A stretch of 64,000 bases of DNA from an uncultured Eubacteriales bacterium. GTDB taxonomy: Bacteria > Bacillota > Clostridia > Oscillospirales > Acutalibacteraceae. Location of the stretch: contig CAKSGV010000003.1 in NCBI GenBank assembly GCA_934454845.1, positions 35,418-99,417 of the forward strand. Reading direction: 5' to 3'. The notes beneath the pieces were generated by a model. The model was not told the DNA's origin, did no database searches, and saw only the letters and a list, made by a program, of their open reading frames with translations. Positions 53,319 through 61,937 of this stretch are shown piece by piece; the first letter of the stretch is position 1, and every line of letters begins with the position of its first letter. The position numbers and the translations under genes are program-made.

Positions 53319-54274
53319 TGAGCAGCATTATGGCATTTATTGACGGATATATGGATGGAAATGCATGGGAAGAACTCTGTGTGAAGTGTTATCGTCTTAG
53401 ATATCAAAGAGAACATTATACAGCTATCCCTGCGGTGCAAGGCGGCGATGCTGGCATTGAGGGATTTACACATAACGGAATAGTTCATCAGTGCTATTGT
53501 CCAGAACGTATATATTCGGATAATGAGCTTTATGCTCATCAAAGGGACAAGCTAACTGCAGATATCGAAAAATTAATGAATAATGGAGTACGCCTTAAAA
53601 AGTTAGGAGTTCCGCCGATTGTGGAATGGCATTTTAATATTCCTGAATATAAAGATCCGAGGATTCTTAGTCATGCGCAATCGAAGCAGCAAGAAGTGCT
53701 AACCGCCAAAAAGAAAAATCCTACTTTGTTTGACTATATTTCTGATAATTTTAAAATATTTATTAAAGTCGCAGAGGATTTTTCATCGGAAATCAGCAGA
53801 ATTATTCGTACAAATCTTACTGATATAAAGCTTAATTTAGCTGTTCAACATCAAGAAAGTCCCGATTGGTCAAAATGTGATTCCCAAAAAGTTGCTAATA
53901 TACGTCGTAAAGTCGAAGCAGTAATGCATGTTAACGAAGATGATCCTGATTTAAACTATGTGATTAATGCTTATATTGATTATTATATAACTGGACTTGA
54001 AATCATGAATGACTTACAACTTGATTTCCCAGAAATGTATGAAGATCTCTACAAATTAGAGCAGAGCTATAAAAGAGAGGTTTCATTGAAAACTCGGATG
54101 AATACTGACCGACAATTAAATCAAAGTTTATTTGATAATATTCTTAGCGAATTTCAAGAAAAACTCGAAAAAGATTTTTCCAAAATGTTGACACAAGCTT
54201 CGGTTGTAGAACTAAAACAGGATTTAGTCGCAAGTTGGTTGGCTGATTGTTCTATGGAATTTAGGAGTGTATAA
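53318..54274 (+). CDS. Restriction-endonuclease-like effector protein of an ABC-3C-like system
   Basis: 318 residues. Near the N-terminus AVQGGDAGIEGFTHNGIVHQ (residues 39-58), followed by CYCPE, has the spacing of a PD-(D/E)xK-type core: Asp44, Glu48 and Gln58 (GGDxGIEG...HQCY). WEELCVKCYRLRY before it is also typical of this subgroup. The rest is helical and likely binds partners. In ABC-three-component systems the first large component is often such a nuclease-like effector. One-base overlap upstream and three-base gap downstream link it to the operon. Nuclease activity is inferred from the motif only. Confidence 0.68.
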   Translation: MSSIMAFIDGYMDGNAWEELCVKCYRLRYQREHYTAIPAVQGGDAGIEGFTHNGIVHQCYCPERIYSDNELYAHQRDKLTADIEKLMNNGVRLKKLGVPPIVEWHFNIPEYKDPRILSHAQSKQQEVLTAKKKNPTLFDYISDNFKIFIKVAEDFSSEISRIIRTNLTDIKLNLAVQHQESPDWSKCDSQKVANIRRKVEAVMHVNEDDPDLNYVINAYIDYYITGLEIMNDLQLDFPEMYEDLYKLEQSYKREVSLKTRMNTDRQLNQSLFDNILSEFQEKLEKDFSKMLTQASVVELKQDLVASWLADCSMEFRSV

Positions 54275-54277
54275 CTA

Positions 54278-54760
54278 ATGGTGAATCAGTTTCCTTTACA
54301 AGGTGATATAATTTTTGATGCAAAACCAGATGCAGTGCCTTATAACTATCGAATAAGTTATAAGGTTTCTCAGTTGTGTCTTATTATGTACATATGTGGC
54401 TGGGGAACTTCTTGCTCGCTAATTAAACTTCATATGATATCTTTTGCTTTATTATCACGAAAAAACATGGACAATCTAATAGAGTTTTCTGATAAAACAA
54501 ATGAATCAGTAGTGGTTAGATTTGATCCAGCAATAAATAGAGCTATTACATACGCAGTAGCTTATGGCTTTATTGTACAACAGCCAAACGGAAATTATAA
54601 ACTAACAGACCAAGGGAAAAACTTTGCAGAGCGAATTAAATTGGCTGGAGATTTAATGGTGACTGAAATTAGGGAACTTACAGATCTGTCAAAAAAACTT
54701 ACTGAATCAAGGATCAAGGAACTTATTGAAATTTGGAGGGATAGGCATGCTGAGGATTAA
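54278..54760 (+). CDS. Middle component of an ABC-3C-like system, winged-helix-like
   Basis: 160 residues. SYKVSQLCLIMYICGWGTSC and FDPAINRAITYAVAYGFIVQ with NGNYKLTDQGKNFAERI form a helical and beta-wing pattern seen in the small middle components (MC) of ABC-three-component operons. It probably joins the ATPase to the effector. Ribosome site ttaggag before ATG 54278. Its 3' end overlaps the ATPase start by 14 nt. Confidence 0.62.
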   Translation: MVNQFPLQGDIIFDAKPDAVPYNYRISYKVSQLCLIMYICGWGTSCSLIKLHMISFALLSRKNMDNLIEFSDKTNESVVVRFDPAINRAITYAVAYGFIVQQPNGNYKLTDQGKNFAERIKLAGDLMVTEIRELTDLSKKLTESRIKELIEIWRDRHAED

Positions 54761-56780
54761 TAGATTACGCGTTGAAATTAATACTGCAAACGGCATGTAT
54801 GGCATAGATGAATCTTTTAAAAGAGGTTTAAATTTTGTGGCAAGTAAGGAAAACACTTGCGGAAAAAGTTCTATTCTTGCTGCAATATATTATTGCCTTG
54901 GTTTTGAGCAGATACTGGGTGGTGTCGCAGGCATTGGCGGTAAGGTATTAACATCTGCTTTTAAAAATACAATTGATGACAATGGAAAGTCATGGAATGT
55001 CACAGAATCTGGAGTCTATCTTGAAATCAGTAATGGCTCCGAAGAAATAACAATTTATAGAAGCATCAAAGCAGAAAATAAAGATAATAGACTTATTACT
55101 GTATATTTTAGCAAATATGATTTGATTAGTAATCCTAAAATCCAGTCGGAAGATTTTTATGTAAACATTCAGTATGCTGCTACGAGTCAAAGAGGATTTC
55201 ATGCATTTTTAGAGGACTTTTTGCATTTAAATCTTCCTTTAGTTCGCACGTCTGATGGTAGTGAACGAAAACTGTATTTACAAATCATTTTTTCAGCTAT
55301 GTTTATTGAACAAAAACATGGCTGGTCTGATATCCTGTCGGGAATGCCCGTATTTGGCATTCGAGAATCAAAAAAGCGAGTGGTTGAATATATACTTGGT
55401 CTCGATACCTTTAAAAACGAAAAAGAGCGCGATCGACTAAATAGCATAAAAACAGACCTTGAAAATAAATGGGAACAGCTTATAAAAGAAATACAGCGAC
55501 ATGCTTATTCCGAATCTTGTGATATCATTAATATTCCATTGCATCCCTGTGTGCTTTCAGAAAGAGATTTTTCGCGTATTGCTATTCTAACGGTCGAGAA
55601 AACTACTATAGATGAAAAAAACAATCAATTAAAAACGGAATATGACTCATTGCGTCAATTGAAGCCACGAGTAACTGATAATTTCAAGGCTTTAAATACC
55701 GAACTTTCAGAAACAGAAACAGCTATTCTCAAATTTGAAGAGATTTTACGTCAACTAATGCAAAAACTATCTGGAATTAATGAAGCAATTCATCGACTGA
55801 CTTCTGATCTTCAACTTATTTGTACTGATATTAGAAATAATGAAGACGCAGCCAGATTACAAAAATTTGGTTCGGAAGTTAGTAATGGGCAGATAAGTGC
55901 AAATATTTGTCCAACTTGCAAACAGCGAATTCAGGATAATCTCTTAGAAGCTAATCCATGTAGTGGATTTATGAGCATTGAAGAAAATATACGGCATCTT
56001 AAGGCACAAAAAAGCATGCTGGAGTTTTCTCTCAATAGCCGTAAGAATGCTCGTGACGCGCTACAAAAAGAAAAGGATAGCTACGAAAGCAGACTATTAA
56101 CTCTACGCCGTTTAGCGCAAACCCTTCGGTCAGACCTTTTTACCACAACAGATACCGAAGCATCTGAAACGATAATTTTAAAAAAGATAGAAATATCGAA
56201 GCAAATTGAGCAGTTAGCAGATTTGCAAGATACATTCCATTCTTTTCTTGATAATCTAAGTGATTTATCGGAAAAGTGGAATGATTATTTAGAACAGAAA
56301 AGCCGCTTGCCGAAGAAAGGGATTTCTGAAATGGATATGAGCAAAATAGCTCTATTGAAATCTTACTTTATTGACAATCTACGAAGATACCACTATAGTA
56401 GTTTATCAAGTTTTGAAGGCATAGAAATTTCAGAAGAATCATTGTTGCCAACCATTGATGGATTTGATATGAAATTTGATTCATCTGCAAGTGACGGAAT
56501 CAGAACAATTTGGGCTTTTACACTGGCTCTTTTACAAGTCTCGATTGAAAAAGACGGGAATCATCCCGGAGTTGTTATTTTTGATGAGCCCGCTCAACAA
56601 AGTATAGTTTCAGAAGATATGAACAGCTTTATTCAGTCAGTATCTGAAGTTAGTTCCAAAAGCCAAATAATTATGGCCATAACACTAAATAGTCACGAAC
56701 TAATTCATATTATTGATGAGTTAGGTACCGATAAGTGCCATAAGCTGGAGATTGCAGATAAAGCGTTTAAGCAATTTTAA
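54747..56780 (+). CDS. Rad50/SMC-like ABC ATPase of an ABC-3C-like system
   Basis: 677 residues from ATG 54747 (ggaggga upstream). The Walker A is a variant: VASKENTCGKSSI (residues 31-43, GKSS intact, first Gly missing). Long coiled coils follow (about 230-385 and 395-530). A zinc-hook-like CPTC sits at residues 388-391. The signature-like SDGIRTIW is near 580, and Walker B is VVIFDEPAQQS with Asp613/Glu614. This is the layout of Rad50-type ATPases, as in ABC-3C, Lamassu and related conflict systems. It should sense a DNA or replication cue and trigger the nuclease-like partner. Confidence 0.82.
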   Translation: MLRINRLRVEINTANGMYGIDESFKRGLNFVASKENTCGKSSILAAIYYCLGFEQILGGVAGIGGKVLTSAFKNTIDDNGKSWNVTESGVYLEISNGSEEITIYRSIKAENKDNRLITVYFSKYDLISNPKIQSEDFYVNIQYAATSQRGFHAFLEDFLHLNLPLVRTSDGSERKLYLQIIFSAMFIEQKHGWSDILSGMPVFGIRESKKRVVEYILGLDTFKNEKERDRLNSIKTDLENKWEQLIKEIQRHAYSESCDIINIPLHPCVLSERDFSRIAILTVEKTTIDEKNNQLKTEYDSLRQLKPRVTDNFKALNTELSETETAILKFEEILRQLMQKLSGINEAIHRLTSDLQLICTDIRNNEDAARLQKFGSEVSNGQISANICPTCKQRIQDNLLEANPCSGFMSIEENIRHLKAQKSMLEFSLNSRKNARDALQKEKDSYESRLLTLRRLAQTLRSDLFTTTDTEASETIILKKIEISKQIEQLADLQDTFHSFLDNLSDLSEKWNDYLEQKSRLPKKGISEMDMSKIALLKSYFIDNLRRYHYSSLSSFEGIEISEESLLPTIDGFDMKFDSSASDGIRTIWAFTLALLQVSIEKDGNHPGVVIFDEPAQQSIVSEDMNSFIQSVSEVSSKSQIIMAITLNSHELIHIIDELGTDKCHKLEIADKAFKQF

Positions 56781-56992
56781 AAAATAAAGCCATAGAAAGA
56801 GCTGGATTAGGTAATTAGAAAGAGTATCTAAACCGTTTGCCTTTGTTACATAGGTTCTCATGCTCAACTATAATGATTTTTAAACTGTATGTGTCTTTTC
56901 CGACAATTTGCTGTGCTACTAACTTTGTGCAGTTTTGAGAGTTCACCCCCCACCGCCGAAAAGCAAAAATATCTTTTTTATGTGACTTTCAC
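56781..56992. other. Gap after the ABC-3C-like operon
   Basis: I see no gene and no clear terminator. caccccccaccgccg at 56944-56958 stands out as C-rich in an AT-rich stretch. With the module leader that follows, the stretch without a gene is 56781-57168. Confidence 0.5.
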
Positions 56993-57115
56993 AAACAGGT
57001 ATTGTACGAATACCATGTTTTTTAAAGGCTATTTTGTAACAAGAGTTGAAATCTGATACAAAAGCAAACGCTACCGTAGGATTTCCTACGGTGGCGTTTT
57101 TGTCTGAACGCACAT
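56993..57115 (+). promoter_or_regulatory. Leader of the intact TnpV module with a 15-bp hairpin terminator
   Basis: Matches 52728-52850 base for base in length, about 91% identical. The hairpin aaacgctaccgtagg/cctacggtggcgttt (57066-57080 with 57085-57099) is followed by TTTTG. It differs from the other copy by a G-C to A-T pair swap and a U-G wobble, so the stem is conserved. A second stem is formed by ggtatt...aatacc near 56998-57014. Confidence 0.7.
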
Positions 57116-57125
57116 TTTTATTTTA

Positions 57126-57162
57126 TCCTCCTTTGCGGTACAATGCTAATTGCAAGGAGGAA
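57126..57162 (+). promoter_or_regulatory. Hairpin that sequesters the TnpV ribosome-binding site
   Basis: tcctcctttgc (57126-57136) pairs with gcaaggagga (57152-57161) with one bulged base, hiding the gcaaggagg Shine-Dalgarno. This would prevent translation of long readthrough transcripts, a feature known from insertion-sequence genes. Confidence 0.6.
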
Positions 57163-57168
57163 TTTTTT

Positions 57169-57549
57169 ATGGAAAAGTACATTACAGATGAGCGCACGGG
57201 GCTGAAATATGAGTTGATCGGTGATTATTACCTTATCACTGGGGATGATGAGCCGGAGGAAGGACAGACGCCAATCGGAATATGGGGACGGCGTCATCAC
57301 GAATATCTCCGCCGTAACAAACGAATTACTTTGTCAAGTCTGCAAATAAGCGGCAAGTTAAATAATTATCTCGCCGATATTGACCGACAGGCTGAGGAAA
57401 TGTTTGAACGGCTGATAAAGCAGATGACTGAGTCAGAGGGTGTTACCGAGCAGTTAAAAGTGGCTGACCAAATGGCGTGGGTGGGTAAAATGGACAACAT
57501 ACGGAATCGTGCAGCAGAAGTTGTGAACAATGAACTCATACTCATATAA
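57169..57549 (+). CDS. TnpV-like transposon-encoded protein
   Basis: 126 residues starting MEKYITDERTGLKYELIGDY; ends with LKVADQMAWVGKMDNIRNRA. The RRHHEYLRRNKRITLSSLQI middle fits the TnpV family found in Tn4451-type and other clostridial elements; its function is unknown. Strong Shine-Dalgarno (aaggagga), hidden in a hairpin. It is convergent with the zinc-ribbon operon and separated from it by a terminator. Confidence 0.85.
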   Translation: MEKYITDERTGLKYELIGDYYLITGDDEPEEGQTPIGIWGRRHHEYLRRNKRITLSSLQISGKLNNYLADIDRQAEEMFERLIKQMTESEGVTEQLKVADQMAWVGKMDNIRNRAAEVVNNELILI

Positions 57550-57596
57550 AAAGCAGAGGTCGATGCCTTTTTGGGGTATCGACCTCTGCTTTTTGT
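57549..57596. terminator. Bidirectional terminator
   Basis: The perfect 16-bp stem (57549-57564 with 57579-57594, aagcagaggtcgat core), with A and T runs, ends both TnpV and the convergent five-gene operon. Confidence 0.85.
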
Positions 57597-57628
57597 GTTA
57601 TATCACTTGTGCTGTGTGAAACCTTATC

Positions 57629-58855
57629 TTAGTTTGCAACCTCAAGAAGTTCCTTATTAACTCTCGTCTGAACATCGATGTAATAAGCAAGCTCTGCGTC
57701 ATTTAGATCTTCGCTTTCCCATTTGTCAAATTTCTCGACCATATCAGCATACTTGCTCATATATTTTGTATAATCGGCAAGTAGACCAACATCGTTCGGA
57801 TTATCACTGTATTTTTTCATAAACGCAACATATTCATCCATAAATGTCTCATAGCTGTCCATTGCATCTTTAAAGTCTTTGCGCATTCCGTTAATAAGGT
57901 TTTTACTGCTGCCAGATTCGGTAGGTTTAGACTCAGTTGAATCCGAAGATTTTGACGAAGATGTTGTTGGAGAGCTTTTGCTGTCTTTACTGTTTTTTTC
58001 GTCAGGGGCATCTATTTGGATATTCATAATATTATTGCCCTCATATTTAAGCGAAATGCTCCAACCATCGTTATCGTCGGCATTATAATAATCGTTGCCC
58101 TTGTCATAATCGACTGTAAAGCCCTTGTCTGCGCAGGATTTAACATACTCTTCATAGTCTGACTTGCTTGTATTGCCTATGTATACCGAAAAACTATCAT
58201 CATTTTCATAATCAAATTTTCCGCTTAATGATTTAGGCGACGGCAATCGTTTGCCTGCAGCGCCTGTCGGCCAAGAGATAGCAGCAAACTCCATTGGAGC
58301 TTTGAGCTGAATACTTAAATCATCAGAATAATGCGAAAGTTCTAAACTGTATCCAGCTTTGTTAAAAGCTTTATATGAGTTAGAATCTTTTTTTGAATCA
58401 ACGGTGAAGCCTTTGCCAACACAGGTATCCAAATAATCGTTGTACTGATCATCCGTCACTCCATCAAGAGAAACCCAAAATTCTTCATCCGAGTTTTCAT
58501 AGAGTGTACCTCTGTTGGAGGGTGGTTCAGGAAGTTGATCCCTCAGTTCAATCTTTGACCATTCGATTTTTTCGCCCTTACCTTTTCCTCCAGAAATTGC
58601 ACTGATAATTGCGATCAAGGCTACGGCGGCGATTACATAGAACCACCACTTTTTATAAATCGGTTTCTTTGGCTTTTTCGGCTTCTGATATGCCGCCACA
58701 TTGCCACCGACCGGCGGGACGGGGTTTTGCCGGTTAGCGGTAGGTTGCTGAATTGGAGGTGGCGTCGCAGGTGACTGTGATTCCGCCCTCGCTCCGCATT
58801 CCGGGCAAAAATTGCCCTCATATTCTGCTCCACAATGACTACATTTCATTTCCAT
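57629..58855 (-). CDS. Zinc-ribbon membrane protein with two DUF6591-like repeats
   Basis: 408 residues. N-terminal zinc ribbon CSHCGAEYEGNFCPEC (5-20), proline-rich linker, one membrane helix (WWFYVIAAVALIAIISAISG near 70-90). Outside the membrane two similar domains follow: ENSDEEFWVSLDGVTDDQYNDY...VGKGFTVDSKK and ENDDSFSVYIGNTSKSDYEEY...ADKGFTVDYDK. After a Ser-rich linker, a C-terminal helical domain (KDFKDAMDSYETFMDEYVAF) matches DUF6591. Last gene of the minus-strand operon. Function unknown. Confidence 0.75.
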   Translation of the reverse strand: MEMKCSHCGAEYEGNFCPECGARAESQSPATPPPIQQPTANRQNPVPPVGGNVAAYQKPKKPKKPIYKKWWFYVIAAVALIAIISAISGGKGKGEKIEWSKIELRDQLPEPPSNRGTLYENSDEEFWVSLDGVTDDQYNDYLDTCVGKGFTVDSKKDSNSYKAFNKAGYSLELSHYSDDLSIQLKAPMEFAAISWPTGAAGKRLPSPKSLSGKFDYENDDSFSVYIGNTSKSDYEEYVKSCADKGFTVDYDKGNDYYNADDNDGWSISLKYEGNNIMNIQIDAPDEKNSKDSKSSPTTSSSKSSDSTESKPTESGSSKNLINGMRKDFKDAMDSYETFMDEYVAFMKKYSDNPNDVGLLADYTKYMSKYADMVEKFDKWESEDLNDAELAYYIDVQTRVNKELLEVAN

Positions 58856-58896
58856 CTTCTCCTTTGAACTTGATTTTAGTATATTAAGTTTTACAC

Positions 58897-60222
58897 TTAA
58901 TTTTCCGCAGGTGGAATCGGCGGCATTGCTGTTTTGAACAAGCCCTTCAGTTCATCGACTGCATCGGCACGGCTCCACGCTGCCATCCCACTTTTCCAAA
59001 CCAGCGTTGCAGCAGTCAACTGCCCGCTTTGTACCATCGCAGAAAGCGTATTCATATCATATGGACCGGCAGCATGACCGTTGACGGCGATATGGTAAGA
59101 GATCGTTGGGATGGGAGGCGGTACGGCACCAATTGTAGGCTGCTGATTGATGCCCGACATCATCCCGTTCATTGTTCCGGCGATATTCTGCCCGACAGCT
59201 CCGCCAACAGCTATTCCTGCCATCATAGCCGCCGGATTAAATCCTGTGCCGCCGCTGCCGAGTTCTACACTGCCTGCGCCGTTTTCGCCCATATGACCGA
59301 GCGCTTCCGCTCCGGCAATGCCGACCTCAGCCTGTTTTTCAACCTGAAATGCGCCAATGTTTGCCGATTGTGTCTGCTTATGTTGCGCATATTGGCCTTC
59401 CTCACGCTGAATGCGGAGTCTTTCCACATAGTCGGTGGCTTCCGCTTGCATTTTAGCGGTTGTTATATTCTTGGTGACGGCCATGAGCTGACGATAGCCA
59501 TCGCTTTGCTTGTCGATCTCAATCGCACCGATATCTACACCCGAAACAGTAACACCGAAGGTTTCCTTTAACCGTTCGCCGATGTCATATTCTACGACAT
59601 CGTTTATCTGTGCGGTCTTGCTTTCAAGCTGAATGACCGGAATGTTATGTGCAGCTGGCGCATTTGTCACGGTGTCTTTAACATACCGACTTACCGCATC
59701 GCGGATTTGGCGCTGAAAATCCTCCAAGTTGAAGGTGTTCAGCCGGTGCAGCTTGATAAATTCACGGTAATCGCTGATTCTGAAGCTCACTGTGCCCCTA
59801 ACGGCTACCGGAACGCCAAAATCGAGGAATCTCGGATCGTATACATCAAAGAACGGAACGCCGAATTTAACCTGAACAATGTTTGCAAGATTAATAAAGT
59901 ATACTTCCGCTTGAAATGGTGAGCCTCCGGCATAAGCTAAGCCGATGATACTTGCAAGCACAGGGAAATTGCTTGTTTCAATTTTCTTGTCAAACGGACC
60001 GACGATAAAGTCCTGCATCGTGCCGTTTTTTTGGCGGTATACAAATACAGCGACCTCTCCTTCCTTCACCCGCAGAGATGAACCCCAACGGATCGCATTT
60101 TCACGGTTGTTGTTTCCTGCAACCGATCCTGCCGGATGCCATTTCCAGATGAGGTATGACGGTTCGTCACAACGAATCTCATCCATAAAGCCACCGGCTT
60201 TTGGTTTGCCGAATATAGACAT
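58897..60222 (-). CDS. SPFH-domain protein with C-terminal GYF_2 domain (YdjI-like)
   Basis: 441 residues. YLIWKWHPAGSVAGNNNREN and VREGEVAVFVYR-type sequences at the start match the YdjI/virion-core-like SPFH proteins; the SPFH domain spans about 50-270 (PAAHNIPVIQLESKTAQIND; ISVSGVDIGAIEI). A glycine/alanine-rich stretch (about 300-370) leads to a GYF_2 domain (YHIAVNGHAAGPYDMNTLSA...WKSGMAAWSRAD). In Bacillus, YdjI with zinc-ribbon partners modulates membrane organisation and fluidity under stress. Same operon as both zinc-ribbon proteins. Confidence 0.85.
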   Translation of the reverse strand: MSIFGKPKAGGFMDEIRCDEPSYLIWKWHPAGSVAGNNNRENAIRWGSSLRVKEGEVAVFVYRQKNGTMQDFIVGPFDKKIETSNFPVLASIIGLAYAGGSPFQAEVYFINLANIVQVKFGVPFFDVYDPRFLDFGVPVAVRGTVSFRISDYREFIKLHRLNTFNLEDFQRQIRDAVSRYVKDTVTNAPAAHNIPVIQLESKTAQINDVVEYDIGERLKETFGVTVSGVDIGAIEIDKQSDGYRQLMAVTKNITTAKMQAEATDYVERLRIQREEGQYAQHKQTQSANIGAFQVEKQAEVGIAGAEALGHMGENGAGSVELGSGGTGFNPAAMMAGIAVGGAVGQNIAGTMNGMMSGINQQPTIGAVPPPIPTISYHIAVNGHAAGPYDMNTLSAMVQSGQLTAATLVWKSGMAAWSRADAVDELKGLFKTAMPPIPPAEN

Positions 60223-60233
60223 AACTGCCCCTC

Positions 60234-61076
60234 CTATTTTTTGGAATGGTTTAAACTTTTAAAATAATTCACGGCAACAATAATCAGAACAATGCCTCCA
60301 CACAACTGACCCATTGAGCCGTTAAGCAGTAAAAAAGACAATAGAATCATCAACAGACCACTGGCCGCCCCAACTGCATAGTCTATGACGGATGCTCCTC
60401 GTTTGAAAAGGCTTGCGGCAGATGCGATAAGAACAATATATGATACAAGTTCCAGCAAGGACGAATTTCTACCGGTACGATCAATAAATACCGAGGCAAT
60501 CATTAAAATTACACCGACACAAGCGGTAATATTTCGGATTATGGTATCGGCAGTGAATCTTTCGATTTTCCTCTGCTTTTCGGTGTCTATGTTGATTTGA
60601 CAGTTGCTGAAAATCTGCTGAACCTTGACAAGGTCAGGATCTCCAGCAAACAAAATCAGGGCTTTTTGATATGCCTGCTCAAATTTTGCAAGCCACGCTT
60701 CGTAAATATCTCGTTCATATTCTCCAAGAATATTGGAAGACGCCAATATCATAAATTCGATAATATCCTCTTTGGTGTTCGGAATAGGAAAGTTGCGGAT
60801 CATACGATCCTTTTGCTCTGTTGTCTGCGCCACGTTGAGGTCACGGTAAAAGTCCTGAACCGAAGCAACCGCAGATTTACCTCTTATTTCATATCCACAG
60901 GTAGGACAGGCTGAAACAAAGGCGGTGAGGGTTTCTCCACAGTTTGGACACTTATGTACATTTCCGTCATAAATGGTTTTTCTGCCACTCTCAGGTCGGG
61001 TGCTTGCAGCGCCGCAATTTGTACAGAACTTAGCCCCTTCTGCAATTTGTGCGCCACATTTGGTGCAAAAAGGCAT
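60234..61076 (-). CDS. Zinc-ribbon protein with C-terminal membrane helices (YdjG/H-like)
   Basis: 280 residues. Two zinc ribbons: CTKCGAQIAEGAKFCTNC (4-21) and CPNCGETLTAFVSACPTC (39-56). A helical domain (NFPIPNTKEDIIEFMILASS, about 95-115) is shared with the paralogue upstream. Four hydrophobic helices (about 185-275) anchor it. It lies 12 nt before the SPFH gene. Probably recruits the SPFH protein or senses envelope stress. Confidence 0.75.
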   Translation of the reverse strand: MPFCTKCGAQIAEGAKFCTNCGAASTRPESGRKTIYDGNVHKCPNCGETLTAFVSACPTCGYEIRGKSAVASVQDFYRDLNVAQTTEQKDRMIRNFPIPNTKEDIIEFMILASSNILGEYERDIYEAWLAKFEQAYQKALILFAGDPDLVKVQQIFSNCQINIDTEKQRKIERFTADTIIRNITACVGVILMIASVFIDRTGRNSSLLELVSYIVLIASAASLFKRGASVIDYAVGAASGLLMILLSFLLLNGSMGQLCGGIVLIIVAVNYFKSLNHSKK

Positions 61077-61093
61077 ATCTACTCCTCCGTTAA

Positions 61094-61912
61094 TTAGTTG
61101 ACCTTGATTTTCAGTTCTTTCATTTTATCAAAGTACATTTTTTGAATGCCGGCAAAGGCTGGATCATTGGGAAAGAGTATTTCTGCCTTGTGGTAAACCT
61201 GCTCCATTTTTGAAACCCACGCATTGCTGATCGTCCTTGCAATAGTAGCACCGGTTTCCATTTGCTGAGAATTACCCCAACGGTTCATAACCGTGTTTTT
61301 AGACAGGCCGACATCTATATTGGCTATGGCAAGCATCATAAACTCCAAAATATCTCCAATAGAGTTAGGAATAGGAAAATTGCGAATGAGTGTCAGCTTT
61401 TGCACATCTGCCTTATCAGCTGCAAGATATACACCCAGAACACCACCTAATCCACCTTTTCTTGAATTCTCTACCGCCATTAACTGATTTTTGAAATCTT
61501 GTACGGTTAGATTGGCAGCTCTGCCTGTAATCTGCATACCACAGTCGGGGCAAACGGCAACCGTATCGGAAATTGTGCATCCGCAATTAGGACATTTTTG
61601 TATTTTCCCGGCGTATTCCTGGCTTCTTTCTGTTGAATTCTCTTGTATGGTTGCCTCAACTGCAGGCTGAGGAACAACGGCAGAAGATTCAAAGCTTTCT
61701 GGCTTCGAAGTTTGCTTATTAACGACAATTTGCGCACCGCAGTTATGGCAGAATTTTTCTCCTGCATTCAGTTTTGCTCCGCAATCTGAGCAAAACTTTG
61801 CTTTCCCATTATCATTTCCGGGTTCGGTGTTGCCGCCTGCAAGCAACTCGCCGGTTGCTCGCTGCAATTTGCTTAAAATCCCGCCCTTACTTTCCTTATC
61901 AAACAACCCCAT
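61094..61912 (-). CDS. Zinc-ribbon protein, paralogue of the next gene (soluble)
   Basis: 272 residues from ATG 61912 (ctggaggattt upstream); an earlier frame start is unlikely. Two zinc ribbons: CSDCGAKLNAGEKFCHNC (about 42-59) and CPNCGCTISDTVAVCPDC (about 108-125). NFPIPNSIGDILEFMMLAIA (about 180-200) matches the domain in the gene at 60234, but no membrane helices follow. Same operon; role unknown. Confidence 0.75.
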   Translation of the reverse strand: MGLFDKESKGGILSKLQRATGELLAGGNTEPGNDNGKAKFCSDCGAKLNAGEKFCHNCGAQIVVNKQTSKPESFESSAVVPQPAVEATIQENSTERSQEYAGKIQKCPNCGCTISDTVAVCPDCGMQITGRAANLTVQDFKNQLMAVENSRKGGLGGVLGVYLAADKADVQKLTLIRNFPIPNSIGDILEFMMLAIANIDVGLSKNTVMNRWGNSQQMETGATIARTISNAWVSKMEQVYHKAEILFPNDPAFAGIQKMYFDKMKELKIKVN

Positions 61913-61937
61913 AAATAAATCCTCCAGAACCAATATT

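Noticed and set aside
52729..57115. Island considered as an integrative element at the tRNA-Ala 3' end
   Set aside because: The 3' end of the tRNA is not repeated at 56980-57000, and no integrase lies inside; the flanking repeats are TnpV leaders instead.
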